64,000 nt of DNA from Pseudophaeobacter profundi (lineage in GTDB: Bacteria; Pseudomonadota; Alphaproteobacteria; Rhodobacterales; Rhodobacteraceae), in the NCBI RefSeq assembly GCF_029697505.1, contig NZ_JARJEF010000001.1, positions 248,001-312,000 on the forward strand, read 5' to 3'. Of this stretch, positions 35,285-48,727 are shown one piece after another (the stretch's first letter is position 1; each line of letters starts with the position of its first letter). The position numbers were made by a program, and so were the translations under genes. The notes beneath the pieces were generated by a model. The model was not told the DNA's origin. It was given only the letters and a program-made list of their open reading frames with translations, and made no database searches.

Positions 35285-37339
35285 CTAGAGCCCCAGCGCC
35301 TTTTTGCGCTCTTCGGCAAAGCCCTGAACAATCCGGTCGGCAATCAGCGCCAGGATCGCCATGGCCGCCCCGGCAGAAATGCCCAGCCCGACATCCGCCT
35401 GCCCCAGCGCCAGATAGATCGACTGGCCCAGGCCGGTGGTGCCGATCAGCGCCGCAATCACCAGCATGGCAAAGGCATAGAGAATGGTTTGGTTCAGCCC
35501 CAGCAGGATCGTGGGCGCCGCATAGGGCGCACGCACATCGCGCATCATCTGCCAGCGCGTCGCGCCGGATGCCGTCGCAGCCTCGATCATCTCATCCGGG
35601 GTGGCGATAAGCCCCTGCCGTGTGTAACGGATCATCGGCACGATGGCATAGGCGATGATCGCCAGAAAGGCCGAGAACTCGCCAATCTGAAACACCATCA
35701 GCACCGGGATAAGAAAGACAAACAGCGGGATGGTCTGCAGCATGTCGCAGATTGGTCGCACCAGCCGCCAGACCATGGGGGAAACGGCGCAAAGCACGCC
35801 GATACCGCCACCCAGCACCGCACAGGCAAAGACCGCAGCCCCCGACAGGTAGAGCGAGAGCAAGGCGCGGTCCCACAGGCCCGAAACCAGGATGGTCGAC
35901 AGCAGCACCACCGAGAGCAGCGCCAGACGATAGCCCCCTGCCACCCAAGACAGGGCACCAACACCGATCAACACAAAGGGCCAGGGCAGTTGGGACACGC
36001 CGGTCTCCAGAATGCCCGCAGCGATCAAGACCACCAACCCCAGGGTAGGCTGCCCACGCAGCGCCAGCCCCAAGGCCACAACTGCCGCCACCGCATAAAA
36101 GCCAAGGCTCATCCCCGAGGTCCACTGAAACCCCCAGGTGAAGGGCAGGATCGCCTGATCCAGGCCAATGCGCAGCGGCAACAGCACATAGAACATCACG
36201 CCATTCTTGAAGTTGGTCAGCAATTCTGCATTGGCACGGGTGAAATCGGTCAGCCAACTGTCCAGCCCATTCGCCAGCGGATCCAGCAGCCGATAGCTGT
36301 CCGGGTGGCCAAGCGAGCGCCAGAAGACCAGGCTAACAACCAGCCCCAGCAGCAGGATCGCCAGCGAAATACGCCCATCCCAAAGCCGACGACGTTCCTG
36401 CGCCAGGGTGGCACTCATCCGGTCGATCAGGATGGCAAAGATCACAATGACCGACCCTGCCAACATCGCCGGGCCAAACTGCGCCTTGCGCATGGTCAGC
36501 AGCACTTCCCAGCCGATGTCATTGAACCCGCCAATGACGGCCGCGATGATCACCATCGACAGGGCCGCCATCAGACATTGATTGACCCCCACCATGATCT
36601 GCACCTTGGCCGCCGGGATCTCTACCTGGAACAACTGCTGCATCCGGGTGCCCCCGGACATTACCGCTGCTTCCTTCACTTCTGGCTCAACCCGTTGCAG
36701 CCCAAGCAGAACATTGCGCGCCATAGGCGGTGCCGCATAGATCGCCGAGGCAATGAGCCCAACAACAGGGCCAAAGCCAAAGAGCACCAGCAAAGGCGTC
36801 AGATAGGCAAAGGTCGGCACCGTCTGCATCACATCCAGCAACGCCTGTACCGGCGCGCGAAAGCGCGGGAATTCATTGGCAAAGATGCCAATCATTGCCC
36901 CCGCCAGCAGCGCCAGCGGCACCGAAACCGCAACCAGCGCCAGGGTGTTCATCCCCTGCTGCCAATAGCCGGACGCCAGCACCAGCCCCAGCCCGATCGC
37001 CGCCATGGCCGCCATCTTGACTCCGCCCAACCGCCAGCCAAGCGCCACGGTGGCGGCAATCAGCAAGGGCCAGGGCAGCACAGCCAGAACGGTATTCGCC
37101 GCCGTCATCGGATAGGCCATCAGGGTCGAAAACACCCGCGCGGCAGGTTTGAGGTAGTCGAGCCCGCCTTTGACCGCGCCGCCGACAGCATCACTGGTCG
37201 GCAGCACCCAGTCGTTTGGATAGCTGCTCAGCCAGGGCCAAAGCCCCTCGAACAGCAGACAGAACGCCCCGACGACACCCGCGATCAGCGCCGCCAGGGC
37301 ACCTTTGCCAAGCCCGCGGGCCGCAAGCGCATTAGACAT
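35285..37339 (-). CDS. proW: Glycine betaine/proline-type ABC transporter, fused double permease
   Basis: 684-aa inner-membrane protein made of two ProW/OpuAB-like permease halves. Each half has the binding-protein-dependent transport motif: EAAVMSGGTRMQQLFQVEIPAA near residue 235 and EAATASGATRWQMMRDVRAPYA near residue 595. Hydrophobic helices fill both halves. One chain could thus supply the whole membrane dimer. The ATG at 37339 overlaps the end of proV by 8 nt. The fused form is known in Roseobacters. Substrate (betaine, choline, carnitine, DMSP-like compounds) is inferred from the family. Confidence 0.9.
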   Translation of the reverse strand: MSNALAARGLGKGALAALIAGVVGAFCLLFEGLWPWLSSYPNDWVLPTSDAVGGAVKGGLDYLKPAARVFSTLMAYPMTAANTVLAVLPWPLLIAATVALGWRLGGVKMAAMAAIGLGLVLASGYWQQGMNTLALVAVSVPLALLAGAMIGIFANEFPRFRAPVQALLDVMQTVPTFAYLTPLLVLFGFGPVVGLIASAIYAAPPMARNVLLGLQRVEPEVKEAAVMSGGTRMQQLFQVEIPAAKVQIMVGVNQCLMAALSMVIIAAVIGGFNDIGWEVLLTMRKAQFGPAMLAGSVIVIFAILIDRMSATLAQERRRLWDGRISLAILLLGLVVSLVFWRSLGHPDSYRLLDPLANGLDSWLTDFTRANAELLTNFKNGVMFYVLLPLRIGLDQAILPFTWGFQWTSGMSLGFYAVAAVVALGLALRGQPTLGLVVLIAAGILETGVSQLPWPFVLIGVGALSWVAGGYRLALLSVVLLSTILVSGLWDRALLSLYLSGAAVFACAVLGGGIGVLCAVSPMVWRLVRPICDMLQTIPLFVFLIPVLMVFQIGEFSAFLAIIAYAIVPMIRYTRQGLIATPDEMIEAATASGATRWQMMRDVRAPYAAPTILLGLNQTILYAFAMLVIAALIGTTGLGQSIYLALGQADVGLGISAGAAMAILALIADRIVQGFAEERKKALGL

Positions 37340-38408
37340 GATCTGTTTCCACCTGTAGGGCAGCTGCCAGATCAGCCGGATTGATAACCCCAACCAATGT
37401 GCCATCGCTGTCGCGCACCGGCACAGGATCATAGAGATCCATACAGCGCGCCAGCGCCGCATCCAGCGTCATGTCGCGGCGCAGCCCCGGATCATCGACA
37501 CCATAGCTGTTGCCTTCCGGGCTTTGCATGACAGAGGCCACATTGGCATGACGCCCCTTGGCGACATCCTTGGAAAACTCACGCACGTAGTCGTCCACCG
37601 GATTCAGCACGATATCGGCGGGCGTGCCGATCTGCACGATCTTGCCATCGCGCATGATGGCAATACGATCTGCCAGTTTCAGCGCCTCGTTGATATCATG
37701 GGTGATAAAGACGATGGTGGTCTTCAGCTTGGCCTGGATATCAAGAAATTCATCCTGCAACTGGCGGCGGATCAGCGGATCCAGCGCCGAAAAGGGTTCA
37801 TCGAGAAACCAGACCGAACAATCGGTTACCAAGGATCGGGCGATGCCAACCCGCTGACGCTGCCCGCCCGACAATTCCCGCGGATAGCGATCTTCGCGCC
37901 CTGCCAGCCCCACCAGTTCGATGACCTCCTGCGCCTTGGCCCGCCGCGCCTTGCGCTTGATGCCCTGCACCCGCAGCGGATAGGCCACATTGTCGGCCAC
38001 CGTCATATGGGGAAACAGACCAAAATGCTGAAACACCATGCCCAGCGTCTTGCGCCGCAGCGCGATCAGCCGGGCCTTGCTGGCCGAGACGATGTCTTCG
38101 CCCTCGATGCGGATTTCCCCACCCGAGGCCGGCAGCAACTGCGAGATGCAGCGGATCAGGGTCGACTTCCCGGAACCGGACAGGCCCATGATCACGAAAA
38201 GCTCGCCTTCCTTGACATCGAAATTGGCGTCCTGCACCGCAGGAACCAGCCCCTTGGCACGCAGCGCCTGCGACACCGCATCGGCGCTTTTATGTTGTGA
38301 CAGCGCCTGTTTCAGGGCGCTGTCAGCATTGTCGCCAAAGACCTGCCAGAGATTCCGGCAGGAAATGGCGGGGGTTTCAGACCCGGTCACGGCAGTTGCC
38401 TCGCTCAC
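37332..38408 (-). CDS. proV: Glycine betaine/proline-type ABC transporter ATPase with CBS domain
   Basis: 358-aa ATPase of the ProV/OpuAA family. Walker A is GLSGSGKST (near residue 75), signature LSGGQRQRVGIARSL, Walker B VWFLDEPFSALDP, and H-loop FITHDINEAL. The N-terminal extension (SCRNLWQVFGDNADSALKQAL) is typical of this subfamily. A C-terminal CBS-like segment (MTLDAALARCMDLYDPVPVRD and GTLVGVINPADL) is the ionic-strength sensor in OpuA. GTG start overlapping the proX stop by 4 nt. Confidence 0.94.
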   Translation of the reverse strand: MSEATAVTGSETPAISCRNLWQVFGDNADSALKQALSQHKSADAVSQALRAKGLVPAVQDANFDVKEGELFVIMGLSGSGKSTLIRCISQLLPASGGEIRIEGEDIVSASKARLIALRRKTLGMVFQHFGLFPHMTVADNVAYPLRVQGIKRKARRAKAQEVIELVGLAGREDRYPRELSGGQRQRVGIARSLVTDCSVWFLDEPFSALDPLIRRQLQDEFLDIQAKLKTTIVFITHDINEALKLADRIAIMRDGKIVQIGTPADIVLNPVDDYVREFSKDVAKGRHANVASVMQSPEGNSYGVDDPGLRRDMTLDAALARCMDLYDPVPVRDSDGTLVGVINPADLAAALQVETDHV

Positions 38409-39364
38409 TTGGTCGCGGCGTCGACGATGGGGCGCCAGCTGTCTTCATTGGCAGCCATCCAGGCCGCAACAACCTCTGTGACCTCGCCGCCATCGACATC
38501 AATCGCGCCCATCATGGGTTGCTGATCTTCCACTGCAAGGGTGTAGTTCGACAGGATTTCAAAGGCCGCAGGCCATGTTTCAGCCGTGCCGGACCAGGCG
38601 GCCTTGAAGATGCGAGACGGTGCAAAATCACAGTCATTCACCGCATCCGGGTTTGGCCCCCAGGCCGGGTCGGTAAAGCAGGCCTCTTCGCCCACCGGCA
38701 GGTCGACAAATTTCACATCATAGGCAGACATCGCCCAATGCGGCTGCCAAAAGGTAATCAGCAGCGGCGATTTGCGCTCGGTCGAGGCGCGCAGCTCGGC
38801 AATCAAAGCCCCCTCGGATCCCGCAGGCACCGCCTTGAACGGCAGCGCCAGGCCGGTCATGCGATCAGCACCAGGGGTGCCCCAATCGGCAGGGTAATCC
38901 ACCAGACGACCCACTGGCAGAGTTTCCGCCGAAGCAAACAGCGGCGCGCAGTCTTTCAGCGCCTCCCAGGCAGGCAGACCGGGGCAGAGTTCCGCCACAT
39001 GGGCCGGATAGGCAATGCCTTCCTTGGCCGCCAGCTCCAGATCGCCCAGTTCGACGATGGTGCCCTCGGTGATTTTTTCGGCATATTGGTCCGACACATT
39101 GGAAGACCAGATTTCCATTGTGGCGTGGATTTCACCATCGGCGATGGCCTGGAACTGGTTCATCATGCCCGCAGTGACATATTCCACCTGATAGCCCGCC
39201 GCCTTGAGCATTTCACCCGCAATATGGGTCGAAACATGTTGGCCGGTCCATTCATTGATTGCCAGTTTGATCGGCTTGTCGACCGCGCCCAATTCAGCCG
39301 CCTGCCCCATGCCAGCGGCCAATGATGCCGCGCTCAAAACACATGCAAATGTCGTCGTTTTCAT
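38405..39364 (-). CDS. proX: Glycine betaine/proline-type ABC transporter, substrate-binding protein
   Basis: 319-aa periplasmic binding protein. Signal peptide MKTTTFACVLSAASLAAGMG with cleavage near GQAAE, then an OpuAC domain (KPIKLAINEWTGQHVSTHIAG; AGYQVEYVTAGMMNQFQAIADG). Several Trp residues (NEWTG, TMEIWSSN, ITFWQPHW) could make the aromatic box for a quaternary ammonium group. CAGGGAA lies 8 nt upstream of the ATG at 39364. It is first in the transporter operon, with a possible operator at 39593-39628. Confidence 0.92.
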   Translation of the reverse strand: MKTTTFACVLSAASLAAGMGQAAELGAVDKPIKLAINEWTGQHVSTHIAGEMLKAAGYQVEYVTAGMMNQFQAIADGEIHATMEIWSSNVSDQYAEKITEGTIVELGDLELAAKEGIAYPAHVAELCPGLPAWEALKDCAPLFASAETLPVGRLVDYPADWGTPGADRMTGLALPFKAVPAGSEGALIAELRASTERKSPLLITFWQPHWAMSAYDVKFVDLPVGEEACFTDPAWGPNPDAVNDCDFAPSRIFKAAWSGTAETWPAAFEILSNYTLAVEDQQPMMGAIDVDGGEVTEVVAAWMAANEDSWRPIVDAATK

Positions 39365-39786
39365 TGTTGATTTCCCTGTTTTTGCCCGCCAATCGCTAGG
39401 ATAGGCCGGGCGCAGTTTGATGGAACCCAGCGGTTCACACGCCCCAAGGATTTCGTTGACACCACCACGGTGCCGCGTGACCTCGGGGGGCGGCCCTCGG
39501 CATTGCACCAAGTGTGACCGGGCCTGCCACAAGTGTTTGAACGGTTTGCGACGCTTTGTCGAGGTTTTACGGCGGACTTCGCAGGTTTTTTTGATTGTTC
39601 ATTCAATTTCTTGAACGAAGGAACAATCCAACCCTGCCCATTCGCCGGGCAAGCCGCCTTAGCACCACCGCGCCAAGGCAAGCGCCGACTCGATTCTTGG
39701 CCTGCTGCAGCCAACCTATGGGCCAATCCCCCTCGCCACAACAGGACAGCGACAAGGGGGGAAAGGGCGTTGCCCCAGGCGCGACG
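39365..39786 (-). other. Regulatory region upstream of proX
   Basis: About 420 bp between the end of bioA and proX. AT-rich around 39585-39630, where nested inverted repeats lie. The stretch at 39630-39786 contains nothing recognised. Confidence 0.4.
39593..39628. promoter_or_regulatory. Nested inverted repeat upstream of proX (candidate operator)
   Basis: GATTGTTC (39593-39600) and GAACAATC (39621-39628) form outer arms; TTCAA (39602-39606) and TTGAA (39611-39615) form inner arms. It lies 230 bp upstream of the proX start. The TTCAA/TTGAA words recall BetI-type operators, but no regulator gene is nearby. Confidence 0.45.
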
Positions 39787-41085
39787 CTACAGGTCTTGCG
39801 CCAGCCGCAGCATGCCTGCGGTGATCTTGCTCAGCTGGGCGGGCGTCGTGATGAAGGGGGGCATGGTGTAGATATTCTTGCCAAAGGGGCGCAGAAACAC
39901 CCCCATTTCAGGTGCCAGCGCATGGGCAGCATCCGCCGAAACAGGCTGCTGCATTTCGATCACGCCAATCGCCCCCAGCACCCGCACATCGCGGACCTTG
40001 GACAATGCACGGGCGGGTGCCAGCTCTTGCTGTAGCTGATCAGAAATCGCCGCGACCCGGCCGCGCCAGTCCTGCCCTGTCAGCACATTCAGCGCCGCCA
40101 GGGCCGCCGCGCAGGCCAGGGGGTTGGCCATATAGGTTGGCCCATGCATAAAGATACCCGGATTGCCGCCCCCAATGCCCAGCGCCACCCGGTCATTGGT
40201 CAGGGTGCAGGCGAAAGAGATATGGCCACCGGTCAACCCCTTACCCAGACAGATGATATCCGGCTCCACCGCGCAGAAATCAGTCGCGAACAGTTCTCCG
40301 GTGCGGGCAAATCCGGTGGCGATCTCGTCAAAGATCAGCAAGATCCCCAGCTCATCACAAAGCGCACGCGCCTGGTTCAGATATTCGGGATGATAGAAAT
40401 ACATACCGCCGGTGCCCTGCACCACGGGTTCCAGAATAAAGCCCGCAATCTTCTCCGCCCCGGCCTCTAGCAGCGCCCGCAGCGCGCCGATACCATTCAG
40501 TGCCGGATCCTCGATCCAGTCTTCGCCCAGCCGGATGGGCGGTCGCGGGGTGAAATGCTGCACGCTCAGCGCCCCCTGAAACAGGTGGTGCATACCGGTG
40601 TCCGGGTCGCAAACGCTCATCGCTTTCCAGGTGTCGCCGTGATAGCCGGACCGCACGGTGGCGAACTGGCTGCGCCCGGCGAATCCCATGGCGTGCTGGT
40701 ATTGCACCGCCATCTTCATCGCCACCTCTACCGAGACAGAGCCGCTGTCGCAGTAAAAGATCCGCGTCAGGCTGGCCGGGGTGATTGCCAACAGTTTACG
40801 CCCCAGATCAATCGCCGGATCATGGGTCAGCCCGCCAAACATCACATGCGGCAGCCGATCCAGCTGATCATGAATAGCCCCGGTGATCGCCGGATGGCGG
40901 TGACCATGCATCATGCACCACCAGGACGACATGGCATCGATCAGCCGGGTGCCATCCTCCAGCGTCAGATAGACACCTTCGCTTTCTTTCACCACAAAGG
41001 TCGGGCCGGGTTTGGCCACATTGGTATAGGGATGCCAGAGGTGCTGCTGGTCGAATTCCAGCTGCGTAAGATCAGTTCCCCCCAT
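39787..41085 (-). CDS. bioA: Adenosylmethionine-8-amino-7-oxononanoate aminotransferase BioA
   Basis: PLP enzyme that makes 7,8-diaminopelargonate, using SAM as amino donor. The 432-aa protein shows the N-terminal HLWHPYTNVAKPG, SSWWCMMHGHRHP, SGSVSVEVAMKMAVQY, the PLP Asp in IFDEIATGFARTGELF and the Schiff-base Lys in ICLGKGLTGGHISF. I chose ATG 41085, which lies in TGATG with the bioD stop and has GGAGG about 7 nt upstream; GTG 41088 adds one residue. Last gene of bioBFDA. Confidence 0.96.
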   Translation of the reverse strand: MGGTDLTQLEFDQQHLWHPYTNVAKPGPTFVVKESEGVYLTLEDGTRLIDAMSSWWCMMHGHRHPAITGAIHDQLDRLPHVMFGGLTHDPAIDLGRKLLAITPASLTRIFYCDSGSVSVEVAMKMAVQYQHAMGFAGRSQFATVRSGYHGDTWKAMSVCDPDTGMHHLFQGALSVQHFTPRPPIRLGEDWIEDPALNGIGALRALLEAGAEKIAGFILEPVVQGTGGMYFYHPEYLNQARALCDELGILLIFDEIATGFARTGELFATDFCAVEPDIICLGKGLTGGHISFACTLTNDRVALGIGGGNPGIFMHGPTYMANPLACAAALAALNVLTGQDWRGRVAAISDQLQQELAPARALSKVRDVRVLGAIGVIEMQQPVSADAAHALAPEMGVFLRPFGKNIYTMPPFITTPAQLSKITAGMLRLAQDL

Positions 41086-41741
41086 CACGGAACCTCCCGG
41101 ATCAGATCAAGCTTGATATGGGTCGCAAAGGCCCTGGCCAGAGCGTCAGACCCGGCCGCACGACCCGGCCGGGCGGCAGCCTTCCCCAATCCGGGGATCA
41201 TCGGCAGCCGCCCCAGATGCACCACCTTACCAAACAGGCAGATACTATCCTCGACCTCCCGTTCGGGCGCACCGATGAAGACCACCCCCAGAACCCGGCA
41301 ACCCGCCGCCCGCAGCGCCTGCAGCGACAAGAGCGTATGGTTGATGGTGCCCAATTGGGTGCGCGCGCACAGGATCACCGGCGCCCCCCAGCGCGCAAAG
41401 AGATCCAGATAGAGCATCCGGCGATTGAGCGGCACCATCACCCCGCCAGCACCTTCGACCACCAATGGCCCATCGCAGGCAGGCAGGGAGAGCTGCGCCG
41501 GGTCGATCTCCACCCCTTCGGCCTCGGCCGCAAGATGCGGCGAGGCTGGCAACTGCAGGCGATACCCCTCTGCCAGGACCTCCTGCCCGGACAGGCGGGC
41601 GACGACCTCACTGTCGGTTGCCTCTTCCAGCCCCGCCTGCACCGGTTTCCAGTAGCGCGCCCCCAGCGCCTGCACCAGACCGGCGGAAAACACCGTCTTG
41701 CCAATGCCGGTATCGGTGCCGGTCACCACCAGGGCACTCAT
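41085..41741 (-). CDS. bioD: Dethiobiotin synthetase BioD
   Basis: ATP-dependent carboxylase that closes the ureido ring. The 218-aa protein has Walker [18 protein letters not shown] at the N-terminus, [25 protein letters not shown] and the nucleotide-base segment near [14 protein letters not shown]. Overlaps bioF by 4 nt upstream and bioA by 3 nt downstream, so translation is coupled along the operon. Confidence 0.95.
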   Translation of the reverse strand: MSALVVTGTDTGIGKTVFSAGLVQALGARYWKPVQAGLEEATDSEVVARLSGQEVLAEGYRLQLPASPHLAAEAEGVEIDPAQLSLPACDGPLVVEGAGGVMVPLNRRMLYLDLFARWGAPVILCARTQLGTINHTLLSLQALRAAGCRVLGVVFIGAPEREVEDSICLFGKVVHLGRLPMIPGLGKAAARPGRAAGSDALARAFATHIKLDLIREVP

Positions 41742-42976
41742 GCGCTGCGCACCTGGTCTAGCGCCGGATCTGGGGCCGGGTCAGCCTTGGATGCACCAGC
41801 GGGCGACAAATCTTGCAACACGGGCGCCAGCCGTTCGAACAGATCGGTGATCACCGGCTTGCTCAGACTTCCTGTGAGTGATATCCGCAACCGCGCCGTG
41901 CCCGCAGGCACCGTGGGCGGGCGAATGCCGCGGATGTCAAACCCCTGATCCTGAAGACCTTTGGCCACCTGCATACAAAGTTCATCCTGCCCCAGGATCA
42001 CCGGCAGGATCTGACTTTCAAACCCCACCAGCCCGCAAAGCCGCGCCGCCTCGGCCTGGGCGTGTTCGATACGTTCCCAGGCCCGGTCGCGCCGCGCCGG
42101 GTTCCCTGCCAGATCCACCAGCGCCGCCCGCACCAGCGCCGCATTCAGCGGTGAAGGCGCGGTGGCAAAGATGAAGCCACGTCCGCGGTTGATCAGAAAT
42201 TCGATCAACACCTGCGCACCACAGATCAAAGCCCCCGACACCCCCAGCGCCTTGCCGCAGGTATGCAGGGTCAACACCCGGGGCAAATGGGCGATGTCAT
42301 GTGCCAGCCCGCGCCCCAGATCGCCAAACAGCCCGGTGGCATGGGCCTCGTCCACCACCAGCATCGCCGCCTCAGCCTCAGCCAGCTTGGCAAAGGCCGC
42401 AAGGGGGGCCCGCGTGCCCTCCATCGAATAGACCGCCTCGATGGCGATCCAGATCTGACCACTGCCGCCACCCGCGCGCCATTTGGCAATATGACGGCTG
42501 GCATCCGCCACATCGTTATGGGCAAATTTGCAGATTTCAGCCCGCCCCAGGCGCATGCCGTCATGGGTGCTGGCATGGATCAGCGCATCATAGAGCACCA
42601 GATCGCCACGCTGCGGCAGGGTCGAGAAAATCGCCTGATTGGCGTTAAAGCCCCCGCCCATGAACAGCGCCGCCTCACTGCCAAAAAAGGCAGCGGCCTC
42701 GGCCTCCAGCAGGCAATGTTCGCTGTCATTGCCCCGCAACAGACGCGACCCGCCTGCCCCAACCGATACCCCCCTATCCAGGGCGGCATGGGCGGCGGCC
42801 TTCAGCGTCGCAGACTGCGCCAGGCCGATATAGTCATTAGAGGAAAAATCATGCCCCGCCCGTGGCATCAGCTGACGATAGCGGCCGCGCTGGCGCAAAT
42901 TCTGCAGGTCTGCCGCATGACGGGGAAACAGCGGCGGCGTCTCTGCGGTCATGCCAGCGGTCATATCGGCGCTCAT
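41738..42976 (-). CDS. bioF: 8-amino-7-oxononanoate synthase BioF
   Basis: PLP alpha-oxoamine synthase condensing alanine with pimeloyl thioester. The 412-aa protein contains [11 protein letters not shown], the glycine-rich [35 protein letters not shown], and the Schiff-base Lys in [12 protein letters not shown]. The start MSADMTAGM at 42976 overlaps the bioB stop (ATGA). The upstream frame to 43117 lies inside bioB and is not used. Confidence 0.95.
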   Translation of the reverse strand: MSADMTAGMTAETPPLFPRHAADLQNLRQRGRYRQLMPRAGHDFSSNDYIGLAQSATLKAAAHAALDRGVSVGAGGSRLLRGNDSEHCLLEAEAAAFFGSEAALFMGGGFNANQAIFSTLPQRGDLVLYDALIHASTHDGMRLGRAEICKFAHNDVADASRHIAKWRAGGGSGQIWIAIEAVYSMEGTRAPLAAFAKLAEAEAAMLVVDEAHATGLFGDLGRGLAHDIAHLPRVLTLHTCGKALGVSGALICGAQVLIEFLINRGRGFIFATAPSPLNAALVRAALVDLAGNPARRDRAWERIEHAQAEAARLCGLVGFESQILPVILGQDELCMQVAKGLQDQGFDIRGIRPPTVPAGTARLRISLTGSLSKPVITDLFERLAPVLQDLSPAGASKADPAPDPALDQVRSA

Positions 42977-43953
42977 ACCTGGCTTCCATCGCAGCCCACG
43001 CCCATGGCGGTGATGCCAAGGCGGTCGAACAGGATCTGATCCTTGTCCTCTTCGGGATTGTCCGCCGTCAACAGCGTGTCGCCGACAAAGATCGAATTGG
43101 CCCCGGCAAAAAAGCACATCGCCTGCAGCTCATCCGACATATCGGTGCGCCCGGCCGAAAGCCGCACATGGGATTTCGGCATCAGGATCCGCGCCAGCGC
43201 GATGGTGCGGACAAATTCAATCGGGTCCAGCTTGGGCACATCCGCCAGCGGCGTATCCGGCATGGGGATCAGCATGTTGACCGGCACCGAATCCGGGTGC
43301 TCCTGCAGGGTGGCCAGCGCCAGCAGCATGTCGATGCGGTCCATCTGCTGTTCACCCATGCCAACAATGCCACCGGCGCAGACCTTCATCCCCGCCTCGC
43401 GCACCCGGTTCAGGGTGTCGATCCGGTCGGCAAAGGTGCGGGTGGTGATGATTTCGGAATAGTAGCGTTCCGAGGTGTCGATATTGTGGTTGTAATAATC
43501 CAGCCCGGCGTCGCGCAGGCGAAAGACCTGGCTGTCATCCAGCATGCCCAGGGTCATGCAGGTCTCCATCCCCAGATCCTTGACGCCTTCGATCATCGCC
43601 TCAAGTGCGGCCATGTCGCGATCCTTGGGCGAGCGCCAGGCCGCCCCCATGCAGTAGCGCGTCGCGCCCCCTGCCTTGGCCTTCCTGGCCTCGGCGATCA
43701 CCCGCTCCACCTCGATCAGCTTGCTGGCCGAAAGCTTGGCACCGTTGCGGGCCGACTGCGAGCAATAGGCGCAATCTTCGGCGCAGCCACCGGTCTTGAT
43801 GCTCAGCAGTTTGGATTTCTGCACCTGATTGGGATCATAGTGCAGACGGTGCACCGACTGGGCCTCATACAACAGATCCATGAAGGGTTTGTTGTAGATT
43901 TCTTCCGCCTCTGCGCGGGTCCAGTTGGTTCGAATTGGGGCGGCGTCCAGCAT
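42973..43953 (-). CDS. bioB: Biotin synthase BioB
   Basis: Radical SAM enzyme that inserts sulfur into dethiobiotin. The 326-aa protein has the CxxxCxxC cluster motif at C57, C61 and C64 ([14 protein letters not shown]), [13 protein letters not shown], and the [12 protein letters not shown]-binding segment. AGGAGA precedes the ATG at 43953. First gene of the bioBFDA operon, controlled by BioR boxes at 44006 and possibly 44103. No bioC or bioH is visible, so pimeloyl supply is encoded elsewhere. Confidence 0.97.
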   Translation of the reverse strand: MLDAAPIRTNWTRAEAEEIYNKPFMDLLYEAQSVHRLHYDPNQVQKSKLLSIKTGGCAEDCAYCSQSARNGAKLSASKLIEVERVIAEARKAKAGGATRYCMGAAWRSPKDRDMAALEAMIEGVKDLGMETCMTLGMLDDSQVFRLRDAGLDYYNHNIDTSERYYSEIITTRTFADRIDTLNRVREAGMKVCAGGIVGMGEQQMDRIDMLLALATLQEHPDSVPVNMLIPMPDTPLADVPKLDPIEFVRTIALARILMPKSHVRLSAGRTDMSDELQAMCFFAGANSIFVGDTLLTADNPEEDKDQILFDRLGITAMGVGCDGSQV

Positions 43954-44005
43954 GGGCTCTCCTGAAGATCGGGTGTTGCGGTCTTGGGCCAGATGGCTTT
44001 CGTTT

Positions 44006-44015
44006 TTATAGATAA
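44006..44015. promoter_or_regulatory. BioR box upstream of bioB
   Basis: TTATAGATAA, an exact match to the alphaproteobacterial BioR consensus TTATMKATAA. It lies 53 bp upstream of the bioB start and implies repression of bioBFDA when biotin is plentiful. Confidence 0.8.
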
Positions 44016-44102
44016 TTATACAGCCAGCACAAAGGATTTATGCCGCAACGCGGAATTAATCCGCAGAATACCCATCAAGATATTGAATTATAATATTATA
44101 TT

Positions 44103-44112
44103 TTATCTATCA
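44103..44112. promoter_or_regulatory. Second, degenerate BioR-like box
   Basis: TTATCTATCA has one mismatch to the BioR consensus. It is 150 bp upstream of bioB, in the divergent bio/thi control region, and may be chance in this AT-rich stretch. Confidence 0.4.
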
Positions 44113-44157
44113 AAATACCAGTTGACGGCAACCCATCGCCTCCCCTAGGTCTTAACC

Positions 44158-47187
<3,030 letters not shown>

Positions 47188-47354
47188 GGTGCGCGCCCAG
47201 ACCCTAGAGGCCGCGCTCTGCGAATTGGGCTTTACCAGCCCGGCGATTGCCACCGCCCTCAACGGGGTCTTTGTTTCGCGCGCGAAACGCAGTGATGTTT
47301 TGTTAACCAACGGTGACCGGCTGGAAGTGCTGGCCCCGATGCAGGGAGGCTGAA

Positions 47355-48122
47355 ATGCAAGTCTACGGCACGGAAATCACCTCCCGGCTGCTGCTTGGCA
47401 CCGCGCAATACCCCGCGCCCTCGGTGCTGGCAGAGGCGATAACATCCAGCGGCACAGAGATCATCACCCTCTCGCTGCGCCGGGAAACCGCCGATGGCGA
47501 CGGTGCTGGGTTCTGGCAGGGGTTGCAACAGGCTGGCTGCCATATTCTGCCCAATACGGCCGGCTGTCATTCGGTGCAGGAGGCGGTGACCACCGCCCAT
47601 ATGGCGCGCGATCTGTTCAACACCGCCTGGATCAAGCTGGAGGTGATCGGCCATGCCGACACCTTGCAGCCGGATGTTTTTGGCCTGGTGGACGCGGCCC
47701 GGATTCTGGCTGAGGACGGCTTCCAGGTCTTTCCATACACCACGGATGATCTGGTGGTGGGGGAAAAGCTCTTGGAGGCGGGCTGCGAAGTGCTGATGCC
47801 CTGGGGCGCGCCGATCGGATCGGGTCAGGGGCTGCGCAACCCGGATGCGTTGCGGGCGATGCGGGCGCATTTCCCGAATGTTCCGCTGATCGTCGATGCC
47901 GGCATCGGCCGCCCCTCAGATGCGGCGCAGGCAATGGAGCTGGGCATGGATGCGGTATTGCTTAACACGGCGGTCGCCAAGGCAGGCGATCCGGCAACGA
48001 TGGGCCGCGCGATGGCATTGGCGGTTGAGGCCGGCCGCCTTGGATATGTGGCAGACCTGATGCCACGCCGCGACATGGCGGTGCCCTCAACCCCGGTTCT
48101 GGGACTGGCAGAGCTGACATGA
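47355..48122 (+). CDS. thiG: Thiazole synthase ThiG
   Basis: TIM-barrel enzyme that assembles thiazole phosphate from DXP, ThiS thiocarboxylate and dehydroglycine. The 255-aa protein has LLLGTAQYP, the Schiff-base Lys in [29 protein letters not shown] and [17 protein letters not shown]. The ATG at 47355 follows AGGGAGG. Overlaps thiE by ATGA. Confidence 0.96.
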   Translation: MQVYGTEITSRLLLGTAQYPAPSVLAEAITSSGTEIITLSLRRETADGDGAGFWQGLQQAGCHILPNTAGCHSVQEAVTTAHMARDLFNTAWIKLEVIGHADTLQPDVFGLVDAARILAEDGFQVFPYTTDDLVVGEKLLEAGCEVLMPWGAPIGSGQGLRNPDALRAMRAHFPNVPLIVDAGIGRPSDAAQAMELGMDAVLLNTAVAKAGDPATMGRAMALAVEAGRLGYVADLMPRRDMAVPSTPVLGLAELT

Positions 48123-48727
48123 AAGAGCAAAAACCGATGCAACGTTTCTATCTGATCGTCGGCCATGTGGGCCGGTTGGAGCTTTTGGTGCCGCAGGGGG
48201 CCAAGCTGGTGCAGCTGCGGATCAAGGATGCGCCAGAGCCAGAGCTGCGCCGCCAGATCGCCCGCGCCCGCGATTTTTGCGCCGTGCATGATGCGCAGCT
48301 GGTGGTCAATGATCACTGGCAAATCGCGCTGGATCTCAACTGCAACTTTGTTCACCTCGGTCAGGAAGACATGGCCGAAGCTGATTTTGCCGCCCTGCGC
48401 CGCGCCGGGGTGCGCTATGGGCTGTCCACCCATGATGAGGCCGAGCTGGAGCGCGCCCTCTCGCAGGATCCTGCCTATGTGGCGCTGGGGCCGGTCTATC
48501 CGACGCTGCTGAAACAGATGAAATGGGCCCCACAGGGGCTGGATCGTGTCAGCCGCTGGAAAGCCCTGGCCGGGGCAACGCCGCTGGTGGCCATCGGTGG
48601 CCTGACACCTGATCGCCTGCCGGGGGTCTTTGCCGCCGGGGCTGACAGCGCCGCCGTGGTCACCGATATTCAACAGGCCGAAGACCCCGAAGCCCGCTGC
48701 CGCCAATGGGCCAAGGCCTGCGCCTGA
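48119..48727 (+). CDS. thiE: Thiamine-phosphate synthase ThiE
   Basis: Joins HMP-PP and thiazole phosphate. The 202-aa TIM barrel is divergent but keeps [39 protein letters not shown] and VALGPVYPT, which map to the ThiE substrate-binding positions. The diphosphate-binding C-terminal part reads [24 protein letters not shown]. Overlaps thiG by 4 nt and thiF by 1 nt. Confidence 0.92.
   Translation: MKEQKPMQRFYLIVGHVGRLELLVPQGAKLVQLRIKDAPEPELRRQIARARDFCAVHDAQLVVNDHWQIALDLNCNFVHLGQEDMAEADFAALRRAGVRYGLSTHDEAELERALSQDPAYVALGPVYPTLLKQMKWAPQGLDRVSRWKALAGATPLVAIGGLTPDRLPGVFAAGADSAAVVTDIQQAEDPEARCRQWAKACA

Noticed and set aside
35168-37384. 738-codon frame antisense to the double permease
   Set aside because: Arg/Gln/His-rich translation with no domain, opposite a gene with clear ABC permease motifs.
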